From: Bacteroidota bacterium
Lineage (GTDB): Bacteria; Bacteroidota; Bacteroidia; Flavobacteriales; Flavobacteriaceae
Reading direction: 5' to 3'
DNA: 64,000 nt
Assembly: GCA_023386585.1 (NCBI GenBank)
Contig: JAEWJM010000025.1
Location: 62,001-126,000, forward strand
The first letter of the stretch is position 1; the number at the start of each line of letters is the position of its first letter. Position numbers and translations under genes: made by a program. The notes beneath the pieces are model-generated. The model searched no databases and was not told where the DNA came from. It saw nothing but the letters and a program-made list of their open reading frames with translations. This document shows positions 8,578-17,115 of the stretch, piece after piece.

Positions 8578-9483
8578 ATGACCAACAGAGAAGGCAATAA
8601 TAAAAGAAACGCACGTCCGGCAGCTTCAAAATCCTCATTTTCAAAACCGAAGCCCGCAATGCCAAAACGCGCACAAAATCCCAAAAAAGAAACTCCCGAC
8701 CGCGCAGCCGCAGGCGCTCCGAAAAAACCGGTGCAGAAACGTCCTGCCGCACCAAAAAAGACCTCAGCCGATAACGGAGAAATCCGACTTAATAAATACA
8801 TCGCCAATTCGGGTGTTTGCTCGCGTCGCGAAGCGGACATTTACATTGAATCAGGCAATGTTCGCGTAAACGGCGTTCCTGTGACCGAAATGGGCTACAA
8901 AGTAATGCCCGGAGATGTGGTAAACTTCGACGGCACTGTGATCACTCCCGAGAAAAAAGAATATTTCCTGCTCAACAAGCCAAAGAATTTCACGACATCA
9001 TCAGATGAAGACGGCGACATGCGAAACGTGCTGGAACTCATTCGCGGCGCATCAAAGGGAAAACTGCAACCTGTTGGCCGCATGGACAAGAACACAACCG
9101 GTCTTCTGTTGTTTACAAACGACACCGACATGATTCGGAAGTTCAGCCTTCCGAACCAGAAATCGACGAAAATTTACCAGGTTACGCTCGACAAGAACCT
9201 GAAGTTTGAGGATTTGGAAAAAATTTCGAACGGCGTCACGCTCGACGGGCACAAGCTTTATATTGACGAGATCAGCTACATCGAAGGAGAAGCAAAAACC
9301 GAAATCGGCCTTAAGCTGCGGACGGCAAACGTAAAGGTCGTTCGGGCGATTTTTGAAAACTTCAGTTATAATGTTTTGCGCGTTGACCGGGTGTCTTTTG
9401 CCGGACTCACCAAGAAAAATCTTCCGCGCGGAAACTGGCGCCCGCTGACCGAGCAGGAAGTTATCAACCTGAAAAACATGTAA
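8578..9483 (+). CDS. RluB-like 23S rRNA pseudouridine synthase
   Basis: A 301-residue RsuA/RluB/E/F-type enzyme. The N terminus (~60 residues) is a disordered Lys/Pro/Ala-rich extension of a kind common in flavobacteria. An S4 RNA-binding domain follows (IRLNKYIANSGVCSRREADIYIESGNVRVNG), then the catalytic domain with GRMDKNTTGLLLFTND, in which D170 is the nucleophile. It should isomerise a uridine in rRNA; the target site is inferred from the family only. Its TAA overlaps the ATG of the next gene, so the two are probably co-expressed. Confidence 0.9.
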   Translation: MTNREGNNKRNARPAASKSSFSKPKPAMPKRAQNPKKETPDRAAAGAPKKPVQKRPAAPKKTSADNGEIRLNKYIANSGVCSRREADIYIESGNVRVNGVPVTEMGYKVMPGDVVNFDGTVITPEKKEYFLLNKPKNFTTSSDEDGDMRNVLELIRGASKGKLQPVGRMDKNTTGLLLFTNDTDMIRKFSLPNQKSTKIYQVTLDKNLKFEDLEKISNGVTLDGHKLYIDEISYIEGEAKTEIGLKLRTANVKVVRAIFENFSYNVLRVDRVSFAGLTKKNLPRGNWRPLTEQEVINLKNM

Positions 9484-9842
9484 TGTCGCAGGACAATGAA
9501 AACATCGCGCGCCGCTGGATCGATGCATTCAATGCGCACGATCTTGAGAAGCTGCTTTCGCTTTACGACGACAACGCAGTCCATTTCAGTCCGAAACTCA
9601 AGTTGCGCCATCCCGAAACAAACGGACTCATCTCCGGCAAACAATCGCTTCGAAGTTGGTGGCAGGATGCATTTGACCGGCTTCCAACGCTTCAATATCA
9701 TTTGACCTCGCTCACGTCGGGCCCGAACAGCATTTTCATGGAATATACCAGAGTGGTTTCGGCCGAAGCCGACATGCTCGTTGCTGAAGTGCTTGAGATA
9801 AAAGACGGGCTGATCGTCGCATCACGGGTATATCACGGCTAA
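9483..9842 (+). CDS. NTF2-like (SnoaL-type) protein
   Basis: A 119-residue single-domain protein of the cone-shaped NTF2-like fold. It has NIARRWIDAFNAHDLEKLLSLYDDNAVHFSP, HPETNGLISGKQSLRSWWQDAF and a C-terminal VLEIKDGLIVASRVYHG. Members include isomerases, binding proteins and many of unknown role, so no substrate can be named. The start overlaps the stop of the pseudouridine synthase gene. Confidence 0.8.
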   Translation: MSQDNENIARRWIDAFNAHDLEKLLSLYDDNAVHFSPKLKLRHPETNGLISGKQSLRSWWQDAFDRLPTLQYHLTSLTSGPNSIFMEYTRVVSAEADMLVAEVLEIKDGLIVASRVYHG

Positions 9843-9871
9843 CTTTTTCTGAATAGCTACATTGCGGGACT

Positions 9872-10014
9872 GCGTTAGGGATGGGAGCGGTATCCTTTTG
9901 ACGAAAACCTCAAAGGTTTTGAAAACCTTTGAGGTTTGGCAAAAGATAAAGCGTACAGCCCGGCGGCGGCCATTCTGTTGATTTAGCGCTGGTATTTTCT
10001 TCCGCCGCAACGCC
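9872..10014 (+). repeat. Flavobacterial intergenic repeat, copy 2, interrupted by a palindrome
   Basis: Begins GCGTTAGGGATGGGAGCGG, contains TATCCTTTTG and its partner CAAAAGATA, then AGCCCGGCGGCGG, and ends CCGCAACGCC. This is the fullest match to the family. A perfect 16-1-16 palindrome (9905-9937) sits between the two stem halves and makes this copy longer than the others. Confidence 0.7.
9905..9937. repeat. Perfect 16-bp inverted repeat with 1-nt spacer
   Basis: Left arm AAACCTCAAAGGTTTT, spacer G, right arm its exact reverse complement. A palindrome of the same 16-1-16 geometry and the same core, with the core in the opposite order, occurs at 47513-47545. It is nested inside intergenic repeat copy 2. 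Confidence 0.75.
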
Positions 10015-10025
10015 ATAAAATAATA

Positions 10026-10052
10026 AAACCTCAGAATTATCTCCTGAGGTTT
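10026..10052 (-). terminator. Possible terminator hairpin downstream of the LLM gene
   Basis: Nine-bp stem AAACCTCAG/CTGAGGTTT with a nine-base loop. On the minus strand it is followed by TTATTATTTT. It lies about 115 bp beyond the LLM oxidoreductase stop, so the assignment is tentative. Confidence 0.4.
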
Positions 10053-10168
10053 CACCTTCCATGCTGATGATGTCATGGTCGTATATCATATGGCTATTAT
10101 GAGTACTGTAAAGGTAGCTCAAATTTTTGGCGGGGTTTTACAGGATTTTCCCTAAATGTTGCGAAATA

Positions 10169-11191
10169 TCAATTTGTGGTGGATTCCTGATTTAACTCAT
10201 CCATCAGCTCAGCAAACAACGCAACCGATTTTAGCCGGTCATTGATGTCGAAAACCGCCGAAACCGCAATCACTTCGTCCAAAGCTGTTTCGGCCAGAAA
10301 CGAGCGGATTTTTTCTTTCACAGTTTGCTTGCTTCCGAAAAATGAATACTTCAACATGCGGTACATCGCAGGATGCGCGGCAAGTTGGCGCAGCTCCTCG
10401 GTCATTTCGGTCGGCGGTTGCAGCGGTTGCCTTGCGCCGGTCAATACGCCCACAAACATTCGGATCAGGCTGGTGAATAACCGCTGCGCCTGTTCGTCCG
10501 TATCGGCAACAAAAACGTTGATTCCGGCCATTGTATGCGGTTGCTTAAGCACTGCGGACGGCGTGAATTCCTCCCTGTAAATTTCGAGCGCCTCTGGAAG
10601 GTAGCTTGCGGCAAAGTGACTCGCAAATGCGTAGGGCATCCCGTATTTAGCGGCAAGATGCGCGCTGTCGGTGCTCGACCCTAAAATGTAAATGGGCACA
10701 TCAGTTCCTTCTGCGATTGCAGCCCTTACCGAAGCCTGACTGTTGCCAACTGAAAAATATTGCTGGATTTTCGCGACTTCCTCCGGAAAAGAATGTGCGG
10801 CTTTCGTAAAGTCGGTTCGAATTGCCTGTGCAGTCTGCGGATCGGTTCCCGGCGCTCTGCCCAATCCGAGATCAATACGTCCCGGATACAAATGCGCCAG
10901 CGTTCCGAATTGTTCGGCAATGATGAGCGGCGAATGATTGGGAAGCATAATTCCTCCGGAGCCGACCCGAATCGATTTTGTGTTTTCTGCTACATAACCA
11001 ATCAGAATCGACGTGGCGCTGCTGCCGATGTTTTCGGAATTGTGGTGCTCTGCAAACCAGATGCGGTTGTAATTCGCAGCTTCTGCAGCTTTGGCGACGG
11101 CGAGCGAGTTGTGCAACGTTTGCTGAATATTCTGCCCCTCAGAAACGACGGCAAGCTCCAGCATTGAATATTGTACTTTTTTTGCTGCCAT
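10169..11191 (-). CDS. LLM-class flavin-dependent oxidoreductase (bacterial luciferase-like)
   Basis: A 340-residue TIM-barrel flavoprotein of the luciferase-like monooxygenase class. It shows YNRIWFAEHHN, TKSIRVGSGGIMLPNHSPLIIAEQFGTLAHLYPGRIDLGLGRAPG and the C-terminal KEKIRSFLAETALDEVIAVSAVFD. These are typical of group 1 YhbW/MsnO8-like members. The flavin and substrate are unknown. It is the last backbone gene before the integrated element, 146 bp upstream of the terminator that originally followed tRNA-Leu. Confidence 0.9.
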   Translation of the reverse strand: MAAKKVQYSMLELAVVSEGQNIQQTLHNSLAVAKAAEAANYNRIWFAEHHNSENIGSSATSILIGYVAENTKSIRVGSGGIMLPNHSPLIIAEQFGTLAHLYPGRIDLGLGRAPGTDPQTAQAIRTDFTKAAHSFPEEVAKIQQYFSVGNSQASVRAAIAEGTDVPIYILGSSTDSAHLAAKYGMPYAFASHFAASYLPEALEIYREEFTPSAVLKQPHTMAGINVFVADTDEQAQRLFTSLIRMFVGVLTGARQPLQPPTEMTEELRQLAAHPAMYRMLKYSFFGSKQTVKEKIRSFLAETALDEVIAVSAVFDINDRLKSVALFAELMDELNQESTTN

Positions 11192-11336
11192 GTTTTGAAT
11201 TTTCTTGATGATTGCGACAAAATGCCAAAGATTTGCCTAAATTCAAATTTCGGGAAAAATTTGCGGAACATCGTGTAATGTATTCATAAAGAATCCGGAA
11301 ATAGCAAAGACGAAAATCCGAAACTTTCAAAAACAA

Positions 11337-11368
11337 AAAACCCTTAAAGCAGAAGCCTTAAGGGTTTT
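11337..11368 (-). terminator. Terminator that originally followed tRNA-Leu, now left of the element
   Basis: Eleven-bp perfect stem AAAACCCTTAA/TTAAGGGTTTT with A/T runs on both sides. The right arm continues into attL. A related but imperfect hairpin lies next to the intact tRNA at 21186-21229, so the element appears to have brought a replacement terminator. Confidence 0.7.
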
Positions 11369-11386
11369 ATTTTGTGCGGGTAATAG
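11358..11386. repeat. attL of the integrated element
   Basis: 29 bases, from TTAAGGGTTTTAT to GTGCGGGTAATAG, match 21218-21246 with one mismatch (T versus G at the fourteenth base). The last 12 bases duplicate the 3' end of tRNA-Leu on the minus strand. To the right of this point the base composition becomes AT-rich. Confidence 0.88.
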
Positions 11387-11515
11387 AATTCCACAAATTG
11401 TTTCTATATGTGCTTGTTTGCAACACGAACGTTCATAACCCGCTGATTTTTCTGATTAAACTGTAAAAGCCAAAAAAATGTAATACCAAGCAGAAACAGG
11501 TAGATACAAATTTTT

Positions 11516-11532
11516 CGGGGGATATACGGGGG
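11516..11532. repeat. Left G5-N6-G5 repeat, probable integrase arm site
   Basis: CGGGGGATATACGGGGG: two runs of five G, 11 bases apart (one helical turn), 28 bp upstream of the integrase start. A near-copy lies at 21159-21175 near the other end, in the same orientation. An arm-type integrase binding site is inferred from position and pairing. Confidence 0.55.
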
Positions 11533-11559
11533 CAAGTTTCAACTTAGTAGTATTGCAAT

Positions 11560-12870
11560 ATGGCAACAGTAAATTTTAAATTAGCAAAAGGCAAATCAGA
11601 CTTAACCAAAGTCTACATTCGCTTGAGAGATTCAGGAATCGATTTAGAAGTTCCAACTCACATTATGGTTCAACGTTCACATTGGAATCAGAACAAACAA
11701 CAAATTAGGAACGTTGCCGCATCGGATAGCTACAGAGAAGCGGTCAACAAACAACTTTCGGATATTTCGAGAAAAGCGATAGACGAACTCTCTAGTACGG
11801 GCAATAAATTCCCTGACAAAGATTGGCTAAAAGATATTCTTTTAGAATGTCAGGGTAAACCAAAAAGAGGCACATTAAAAAAGCATTTAAATCTTTCGGA
11901 CTACGGGAGAACATACGCAGAAGAATCTGCGAACCGCTTTAATAAACAAGGTCAGCCAATTTCTGAAAGAACTACTTTGGATTATCACAACACGGTAAAC
12001 AAATTAGAAGCTTTTGAAAGATTTTACAAGACAAAAATATTACTTCTTGAGGCTGACCTTAGCTTCCATCGTCAATTCCTCCAGTATCTCAGAAAGGTGG
12101 AAAAACTCGGAGCAAACACGATTGGTGGTCAGATAGCAAATATTAAAGCATTTCTAAGGCATGCATTTGTAAATAAAGTTCCTGTGCATCCCGCTTTCAT
12201 GTCAAAAGAATTCAACGCACCTTGTGCTAAAACAAATGACCCTTACTTCAATGTTGATGACCTTAAAACAATTTTTAATCATCGTCTTCCAAAGGATGGA
12301 TACCTCGACAATGCACGAGATTGGCTAATCATAAGTTGTTGGACAGGCCTTAGGGTCAGTGACCTTTTGCATTTAACCCCGAAAGACATTAATAAATTTG
12401 GCTTTATTGATATATGTGCCGTTAAAACAGGTATCGATGTGGCAATACCTTTGCACCCAATGGTCAAAAGCATACTTGATAAAAGAGATGGTCAATTTCC
12501 AAGGCCAATAAGTGACCAAAAGTACAATAACTATATAAAAGAACTGTGCGAAGAAATTGGATTTAATGAGCCCTGTAAGGGCGGTAAAATGGTTGATGTT
12601 GGCAAGGATAAAAAAGGGAAAGCAACTTGGCGAAAGATTTCTGGAATCTATCCAAAACATGAACTTATTACAAGCCACATCGGTAGAAGGTCATTTGCGA
12701 CTAACCATTATGGATTATTAGATAACCTTACAATTATGAAAATAACAGGTCACAAATCAGAAGCGCAATTCTTGAAGTATATTAAACTTACAGCGAAGGA
12801 GCATGCTGATAGGTTGGCGGCAAAATGGAAAGAGCTATATGAAAATGAAACATTTGAAAGAGCAGCATAA
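11560..12870 (+). CDS. Tyrosine recombinase / integrase of the element
   Basis: A 436-residue integrase of the Bacteroidota phage/ICE type. The arm-binding N-terminal domain (MATVNFKLAKGKSDLTKVYIRLRD) is followed by a SAM-like core-binding domain (~residues 115-215) and a catalytic domain. The catalytic set is visible: Arg in CWTGLRVSDLLHL, Lys in the AVKTG beta-hairpin, HIGRR (H-x-x-R), GHKSE (H) and the nucleophile Tyr in FLKYIKLT. It should integrate and excise the element at the tRNA-Leu site. It is transcribed inward from attL and ends in a bidirectional hairpin shared with the convergent HTH gene. Confidence 0.93.
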   Translation: MATVNFKLAKGKSDLTKVYIRLRDSGIDLEVPTHIMVQRSHWNQNKQQIRNVAASDSYREAVNKQLSDISRKAIDELSSTGNKFPDKDWLKDILLECQGKPKRGTLKKHLNLSDYGRTYAEESANRFNKQGQPISERTTLDYHNTVNKLEAFERFYKTKILLLEADLSFHRQFLQYLRKVEKLGANTIGGQIANIKAFLRHAFVNKVPVHPAFMSKEFNAPCAKTNDPYFNVDDLKTIFNHRLPKDGYLDNARDWLIISCWTGLRVSDLLHLTPKDINKFGFIDICAVKTGIDVAIPLHPMVKSILDKRDGQFPRPISDQKYNNYIKELCEEIGFNEPCKGGKMVDVGKDKKGKATWRKISGIYPKHELITSHIGRRSFATNHYGLLDNLTIMKITGHKSEAQFLKYIKLTAKEHADRLAAKWKELYENETFERAA

Positions 12871-12895
12871 AAAAGACCCCATAAAGGGGTCTTTT
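12871..12895. terminator. Bidirectional terminator between integrase and HTH gene
   Basis: AAAAGACCCC-ataaa-GGGGTCTTTT forms a perfect 10-bp stem with a T run on both strands. It serves the convergent integrase (+) and HTH gene (-). Confidence 0.85.
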
Positions 12896-13164
12896 CATTT
12901 ACAGCCCATAAATCTGAGCAATTCTGTTTCTCTGTATTTAACCAATCTGTTTACAACAACCGCTTTTATGCGGCCTCGCTCTCGAAGGTTGTCAAGTGTC
13001 CCAACGCTTACGTTCAGACGATTTGCAGTGTCTTCTCTGCTAATAAGCCGATCGCCTCGCTCCGTTTCCCACAGAGCCCTGAAACGGCTTAATTGTCTTT
13101 CGACACGCTTGTCAACTAGAATATCGATTAAATCACTCAGAGCATCTTGGTTTATTAGTTCCAA
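12895..13164 (-). CDS. Helix-turn-helix protein, excisionase/regulator-like
   Basis: An 89-residue protein. Its second half is a MerR/Xis-like winged helix: LISREDTANRLNVSVGTLDNLRERGRIKAVVVNRLVKYRETELLRFMG. The usual form is an HTH reading the DNA, then a wing ending in a Lys-Tyr pair. The N terminus is helical and charged. The only usable near-upstream start is TTG at 13162-13164, because a stop (TAA) lies three codons before it. Between the integrase and a restriction-type operon it could be the excisionase or a repressor of the divergent operon 128 bp away; the sequence does not decide. Confidence 0.7.
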   Translation of the reverse strand: MELINQDALSDLIDILVDKRVERQLSRFRALWETERGDRLISREDTANRLNVSVGTLDNLRERGRIKAVVVNRLVKYRETELLRFMGCK

Positions 13165-13292
13165 GATGAATTAGAGTTAAAAGTCATCATATCGCAAATA
13201 TACTCATCACCTACGGCAACTTGCAAGTGATTAGGTTGATAATTGGATTTCCATACAATAAAGTTTACATTTAGCGACATTAAACGCTCATA

Positions 13293-16200
13293 ATGTCAAT
13301 AGAAGAATACCTAAGTAAAATCAACATACTTTATCGCACAGGAAACGCACGTGAGCACGCCTATCGAGGTGACCTAGCGAATCTCATTATGTCTATCGTT
13401 GGTGATATATTAGTGACCAATGAACCCGCACGCGTAGCGTGCGGTGCACCCGATTATGTCTTGACTCGTAAGGAGGTTCCTGTCGGATATATTGAGGCAA
13501 AAGACATTGGAGTTGACCTGTTAAGCAAAGGTTTAAAAGAGCAATTTGACCGCTATAAGGCAGGACTCTCAAATCTGATATTTACGGACTACATGGAATT
13601 TCATTTTTATAAGGAGGGAGTCTTAACCACTAAGATAGCAATTGCCAAACTTGAGCACGGCAATATCGTACCTATAAGAGAAAATTTTGATCAGTTCTCT
13701 GAACTAATCCGAAATTTCACTTTAACCGTCACGCAGACAATTAAAAGTCCAACTAAGCTTGCACAGATGATGGCAGGCAAAGCGAAGTTAATGGCTGATG
13801 TTATTGAAAAATCGTTAACACAAGACGACAAAGAAGAAAAACGCTCACAACTGAAATCGCAGATGTTATCTTTTCAGCAAATGCTGATTCACGACATTGA
13901 CAATAAATCATTTTCCGATATATATGCACAGACTATCGCTTACGGCATGTTTGCGGCACGCTATCACGACCCTACTCTGCCGACTTTCTCACGGATGGAA
14001 GCGGCTGAATTAATTCCGAAGTCAAACCCGTTCTTGAGGAAATTGTTTCAAGACATTGCTGGCTTTGATTTAGACTCTCGTTTAGTGTGGATTGTTGACG
14101 AACTGATTAATATTTTCTTGGCTTCGGACGTTGCTGAAATTATGAAGAATTTCGGCAAAAGCACGAAGCAGGAAGACCCAGTAGTACACTTCTACGAAAC
14201 GTTTCTAGGCGAGTATAACCCAGCGTTGCGAAAAGCTCGTGGGGTTTGGTACACACCTCAGCCCGTAGTTAACTTCATCGTTCGGGCTGTAGACGACATA
14301 TTAAAATCTGAGTTTGGCTTATCGCAAGGTTTAGCTGACACCAGTAAAACCAAAATCAAGAAAAAAAGTGTTACGCAAACTGGCATGGGTGCCAGTTCCA
14401 AAATTAAGGAAGTTTTTTCCGAGCTTGAAGTGCATAAGGTTCAAATTCTCGACCCTGCAACGGGAACGGGCACATTTCTCGCTGAGGTGGTCAAACAGAT
14501 TTACAAGAAGTTTGAGGGCAAGCAAGGCATTTGGAGCAAGTATGTAACCAATGACCTAATACCTCGCTTAAACGGCTTTGAATTGCTAATGGCGAGTTAT
14601 TCGATGGCGCATCTAAAAATGGATATGTTGTTATCGGAAACAGGTTATAAACCTGCCGATGATCAGCGATTTCGTATTTTTCTGACCAACTCACTTGAAG
14701 AAGCACATCCTGACACGGCAACCCTTTTCAGCTCATGGCTCTCTGACGAAGCAGACCAAGCGAACGCTATCAAACGTGATGCACCTGTTATGGTTGTAAT
14801 TGGGAATCCCCCTTACAGTGGAGAAAGTGCTAACAAAGGGGACTGGATTATGAATCTGATGGAAGATTACAAAAAAGAACCGGGGGGTCAGACAAAATTA
14901 AATGAAAGAAATCCAAAATGGATAAATGATGATTACGTGAAATTTATACGCTTTGGGCAGCATTTCATAAATAAAAATGGGGAAGGAATACTGGCGTTTA
15001 TTAATCCTCATGGATTTTTAGATAATCCTACATTTCGAGGTTTGCGTTGGAGCTTACTTAACACTTATGATAAGATTTATATCATTGACCTACATGGAAA
15101 CAGCAATAAAAAAGAGCTTAGTCCCGATGGGTCTATAGACCAAAATGTGTTCGATATAAAACAGGGGGTTTCTATCAATATTTTTGTCAAAACTGGAATA
15201 AAGAAATCTGGACAACTAGCAGAAATTTTGCATCACGATTTATATGGTAAAAGAGAGTTTAAGTATAACTTTTTGACTGAAAATTCTATTAGTTCCATCC
15301 CTTTCACCACAATCCAGAATAAAGCTCCAATGTATTTGATGGTCAAAAGGGACAGCATCAAAGAGGAAAAGTATTACTCAGGAATTGGCATCAACGAATT
15401 GTTTAAAATTAGCAACGTAGGCATTGTAACATCACGTGACAATTTTGTTATTGAAGATAATTCAGAAGTTTTGAAAAGTAGGATAAAAGATTTTTACGAA
15501 TTAGACTCTCAAACTTTGCAACAAAAATATAATTTGCGAGAAAGTAGTAGTTGGAAAATCGAAGCGGTGAAGGACAAAACAAAAGTTTTCGATTCCAAAT
15601 ATATTACTAGAATAACTTATCGACCATTTGACGATAAATATATATACTATAATGATGCATTCTTAGAGCGTAGCCGACCAGATACGATGAAGCACTTTGT
15701 AAATCACGAAAATCTTGGTTTGGTAACTGCACGTAGTAACAAATCCGAAACTTGCGACCATTTTTTCATTTCGAAAAACATCACCGAAGCTAAGTGTGGT
15801 GAGCGTACAACACAGTCTGCACTGTTTCCATTATACTTATATTCAAATAGGAGTAATGAAGATATTATCAGCACCGATAATCGCATTCCGAATTTCAACC
15901 TATCCGTCATAAACCAAATCTCGGATATTCTTAAACTGACATTCTCAAATGAAAAGCAAGAATTTCCAAATTGTTTTTGTCCTATTGATTTATTGGATTA
16001 TATCTACGCTGTCCTATATTCTCCAAAGTATCGAGAAACTTATAAAGACTATTTAAAAAGTGATTTTCCGCGTGTTCCGATTCCATCGGATCACGCGGTG
16101 TTCTGGAAGCTTGTAAAACTTGGGGGAGAACTACGGCAAGTTCATTTACTACAAGGTGAAACTCTAGACCAGACCTCAGCCACGTTTGATATCGATGGGT

Positions 16201-16445
16201 CGGACATCGTGACCAAAGCAGTTTTTACAAACGGCAATGTTTATATCAATGAGACACAATTCTTCGGAAATGTGCCAGAAGTGGCATGGGATTTTTACAT
16301 AGGTGGCTATCAGCCCGCTCAAAAATGGTTAAAAGATCGCAAAGACCGTGAATTGTTATACGAGGACATTCTTCATTATCAAAAGATTATATTTGCACTC
16401 AACGAAACTCATCGACTAATGAATGAGATTGATAAATTTATTTAA
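13293..16445 (+). CDS. Single-chain nuclease-N6-adenine methyltransferase (type ISP/IIG-like, no helicase)
   Basis: A 1050-residue protein combining restriction and modification. N-terminal nuclease: APDYV with D54, then GYIEAK with E68 and K70, which is a PD-(D/E)XK (Mrr-like) site. A helical linker follows, then an N6-adenine methyltransferase: GVWYTPQPVVNFIVRAVDD, motif I LDPATGTGTFL (Asp ~387) and catalytic motif IV NPPY at 505-508. The remaining ~500 residues (FINPHGFLDNPTFRGLRW; ITYRPFDDKYIYY; FPRVPIPSD) resemble the target-recognition and C-terminal domain of type ISP enzymes such as LlaGI. Unlike those ~1500-residue enzymes it has no SF2 helicase. It likely methylates one strand of an asymmetric site and cuts unmodified DNA. 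The stop overlaps the next start (taATG). Confidence 0.85.
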   Translation: MSIEEYLSKINILYRTGNAREHAYRGDLANLIMSIVGDILVTNEPARVACGAPDYVLTRKEVPVGYIEAKDIGVDLLSKGLKEQFDRYKAGLSNLIFTDYMEFHFYKEGVLTTKIAIAKLEHGNIVPIRENFDQFSELIRNFTLTVTQTIKSPTKLAQMMAGKAKLMADVIEKSLTQDDKEEKRSQLKSQMLSFQQMLIHDIDNKSFSDIYAQTIAYGMFAARYHDPTLPTFSRMEAAELIPKSNPFLRKLFQDIAGFDLDSRLVWIVDELINIFLASDVAEIMKNFGKSTKQEDPVVHFYETFLGEYNPALRKARGVWYTPQPVVNFIVRAVDDILKSEFGLSQGLADTSKTKIKKKSVTQTGMGASSKIKEVFSELEVHKVQILDPATGTGTFLAEVVKQIYKKFEGKQGIWSKYVTNDLIPRLNGFELLMASYSMAHLKMDMLLSETGYKPADDQRFRIFLTNSLEEAHPDTATLFSSWLSDEADQANAIKRDAPVMVVIGNPPYSGESANKGDWIMNLMEDYKKEPGGQTKLNERNPKWINDDYVKFIRFGQHFINKNGEGILAFINPHGFLDNPTFRGLRWSLLNTYDKIYIIDLHGNSNKKELSPDGSIDQNVFDIKQGVSINIFVKTGIKKSGQLAEILHHDLYGKREFKYNFLTENSISSIPFTTIQNKAPMYLMVKRDSIKEEKYYSGIGINELFKISNVGIVTSRDNFVIEDNSEVLKSRIKDFYELDSQTLQQKYNLRESSSWKIEAVKDKTKVFDSKYITRITYRPFDDKYIYYNDAFLERSRPDTMKHFVNHENLGLVTARSNKSETCDHFFISKNITEAKCGERTTQSALFPLYLYSNRSNEDIISTDNRIPNFNLSVINQISDILKLTFSNEKQEFPNCFCPIDLLDYIYAVLYSPKYRETYKDYLKSDFPRVPIPSDHAVFWKLVKLGGELRQVHLLQGETLDQTSATFDIDGSDIVTKAVFTNGNVYINETQFFGNVPEVAWDFYIGGYQPAQKWLKDRKDRELLYEDILHYQKIIFALNETHRLMNEIDKFI

Positions 16446-17113
16446 TGAAGACCTTCAATTTTTATTGTGATGAAAGTTGCCATCTTGAAAATGATGGAAT
16501 GCCTTTTATGATTATATCGTATGTGAGTTGCGCTTATAATCAGGTTAAACTTCATCAACAGAATATTAAAAGCCTACAAGAAAAACATACATTCCGAAAC
16601 GAAATAAAGTGGAGTTCCGTTTCCAAAAGCAAATACAATTTTTATGTTGAACTTATAGAATACTTTTTTGCAAACGACTTACAGTTTCGTGCTATCGTTG
16701 TTCCAAAGGACAAAATTAAAACCGAAAATTTGGGTCAAACTTACGATGAATTTTACTATAAAATGTATTTCCAATTACTCAATCATAAGATTAACATGGA
16801 AAACAAGTATAACATCTATCTTGACATAAAAGATACCCTTAGCGCAAGCAAGGTGCGTACTCTCAAAAATATTCTTAATATAAAATATAGCTCCATTAAT
16901 AATTTGCAAAATATTCATTCTAGCGAAAGTCTGTTGATGCAACTCACCGATGTCTTGATGGGGGCTATTACATACCATTTGAGAGGATTAAATCAAGTCA
17001 CCGCAAAAAACAAGTTAATAGAGAAAATTCAGAGACACACCCAGTTGCCGCTTCATAATTCGACAGCTAAGAACTTTGAGAAATTCAATTTATTCTTTAT
17101 CGATTTAAAATAG
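16445..17113 (+). CDS. DUF3800 domain protein
   Basis: A 222-residue protein with the DUF3800 signature: N-terminal FNFYCDESCH (acidic D-E pair on the first strand), IKWSSVSKSK, and the C-terminal SLLMQLTDVLMGAITYHLRG (Q-L-x-D-x-x-x-G). The fold is thought to be RNase H-like with acidic active-site residues, but a defined activity is not established for most members. The gene overlaps the upstream restriction-type gene by one base and is followed 2 bp later by the next gene. This implies one translationally coupled operon and a linked function. An accessory nuclease in defence is my inference. Confidence 0.82.
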   Translation: MKTFNFYCDESCHLENDGMPFMIISYVSCAYNQVKLHQQNIKSLQEKHTFRNEIKWSSVSKSKYNFYVELIEYFFANDLQFRAIVVPKDKIKTENLGQTYDEFYYKMYFQLLNHKINMENKYNIYLDIKDTLSASKVRTLKNILNIKYSSINNLQNIHSSESLLMQLTDVLMGAITYHLRGLNQVTAKNKLIEKIQRHTQLPLHNSTAKNFEKFNLFFIDLK

Positions 17114-17115
17114 AA

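Noticed and set aside
9910..10122. 70-residue frame on the minus strand below the LLM gene
   Set aside because: Half of it runs through the intergenic repeat and the palindrome; no family features, although a TACCTTTA box lies upstream.
13293..16445. Full type ISP enzyme or BREX PglX
   Set aside because: No SF2 helicase motifs for type ISP; the N-terminal PD-(D/E)XK nuclease and the lack of other BREX genes argue against PglX.
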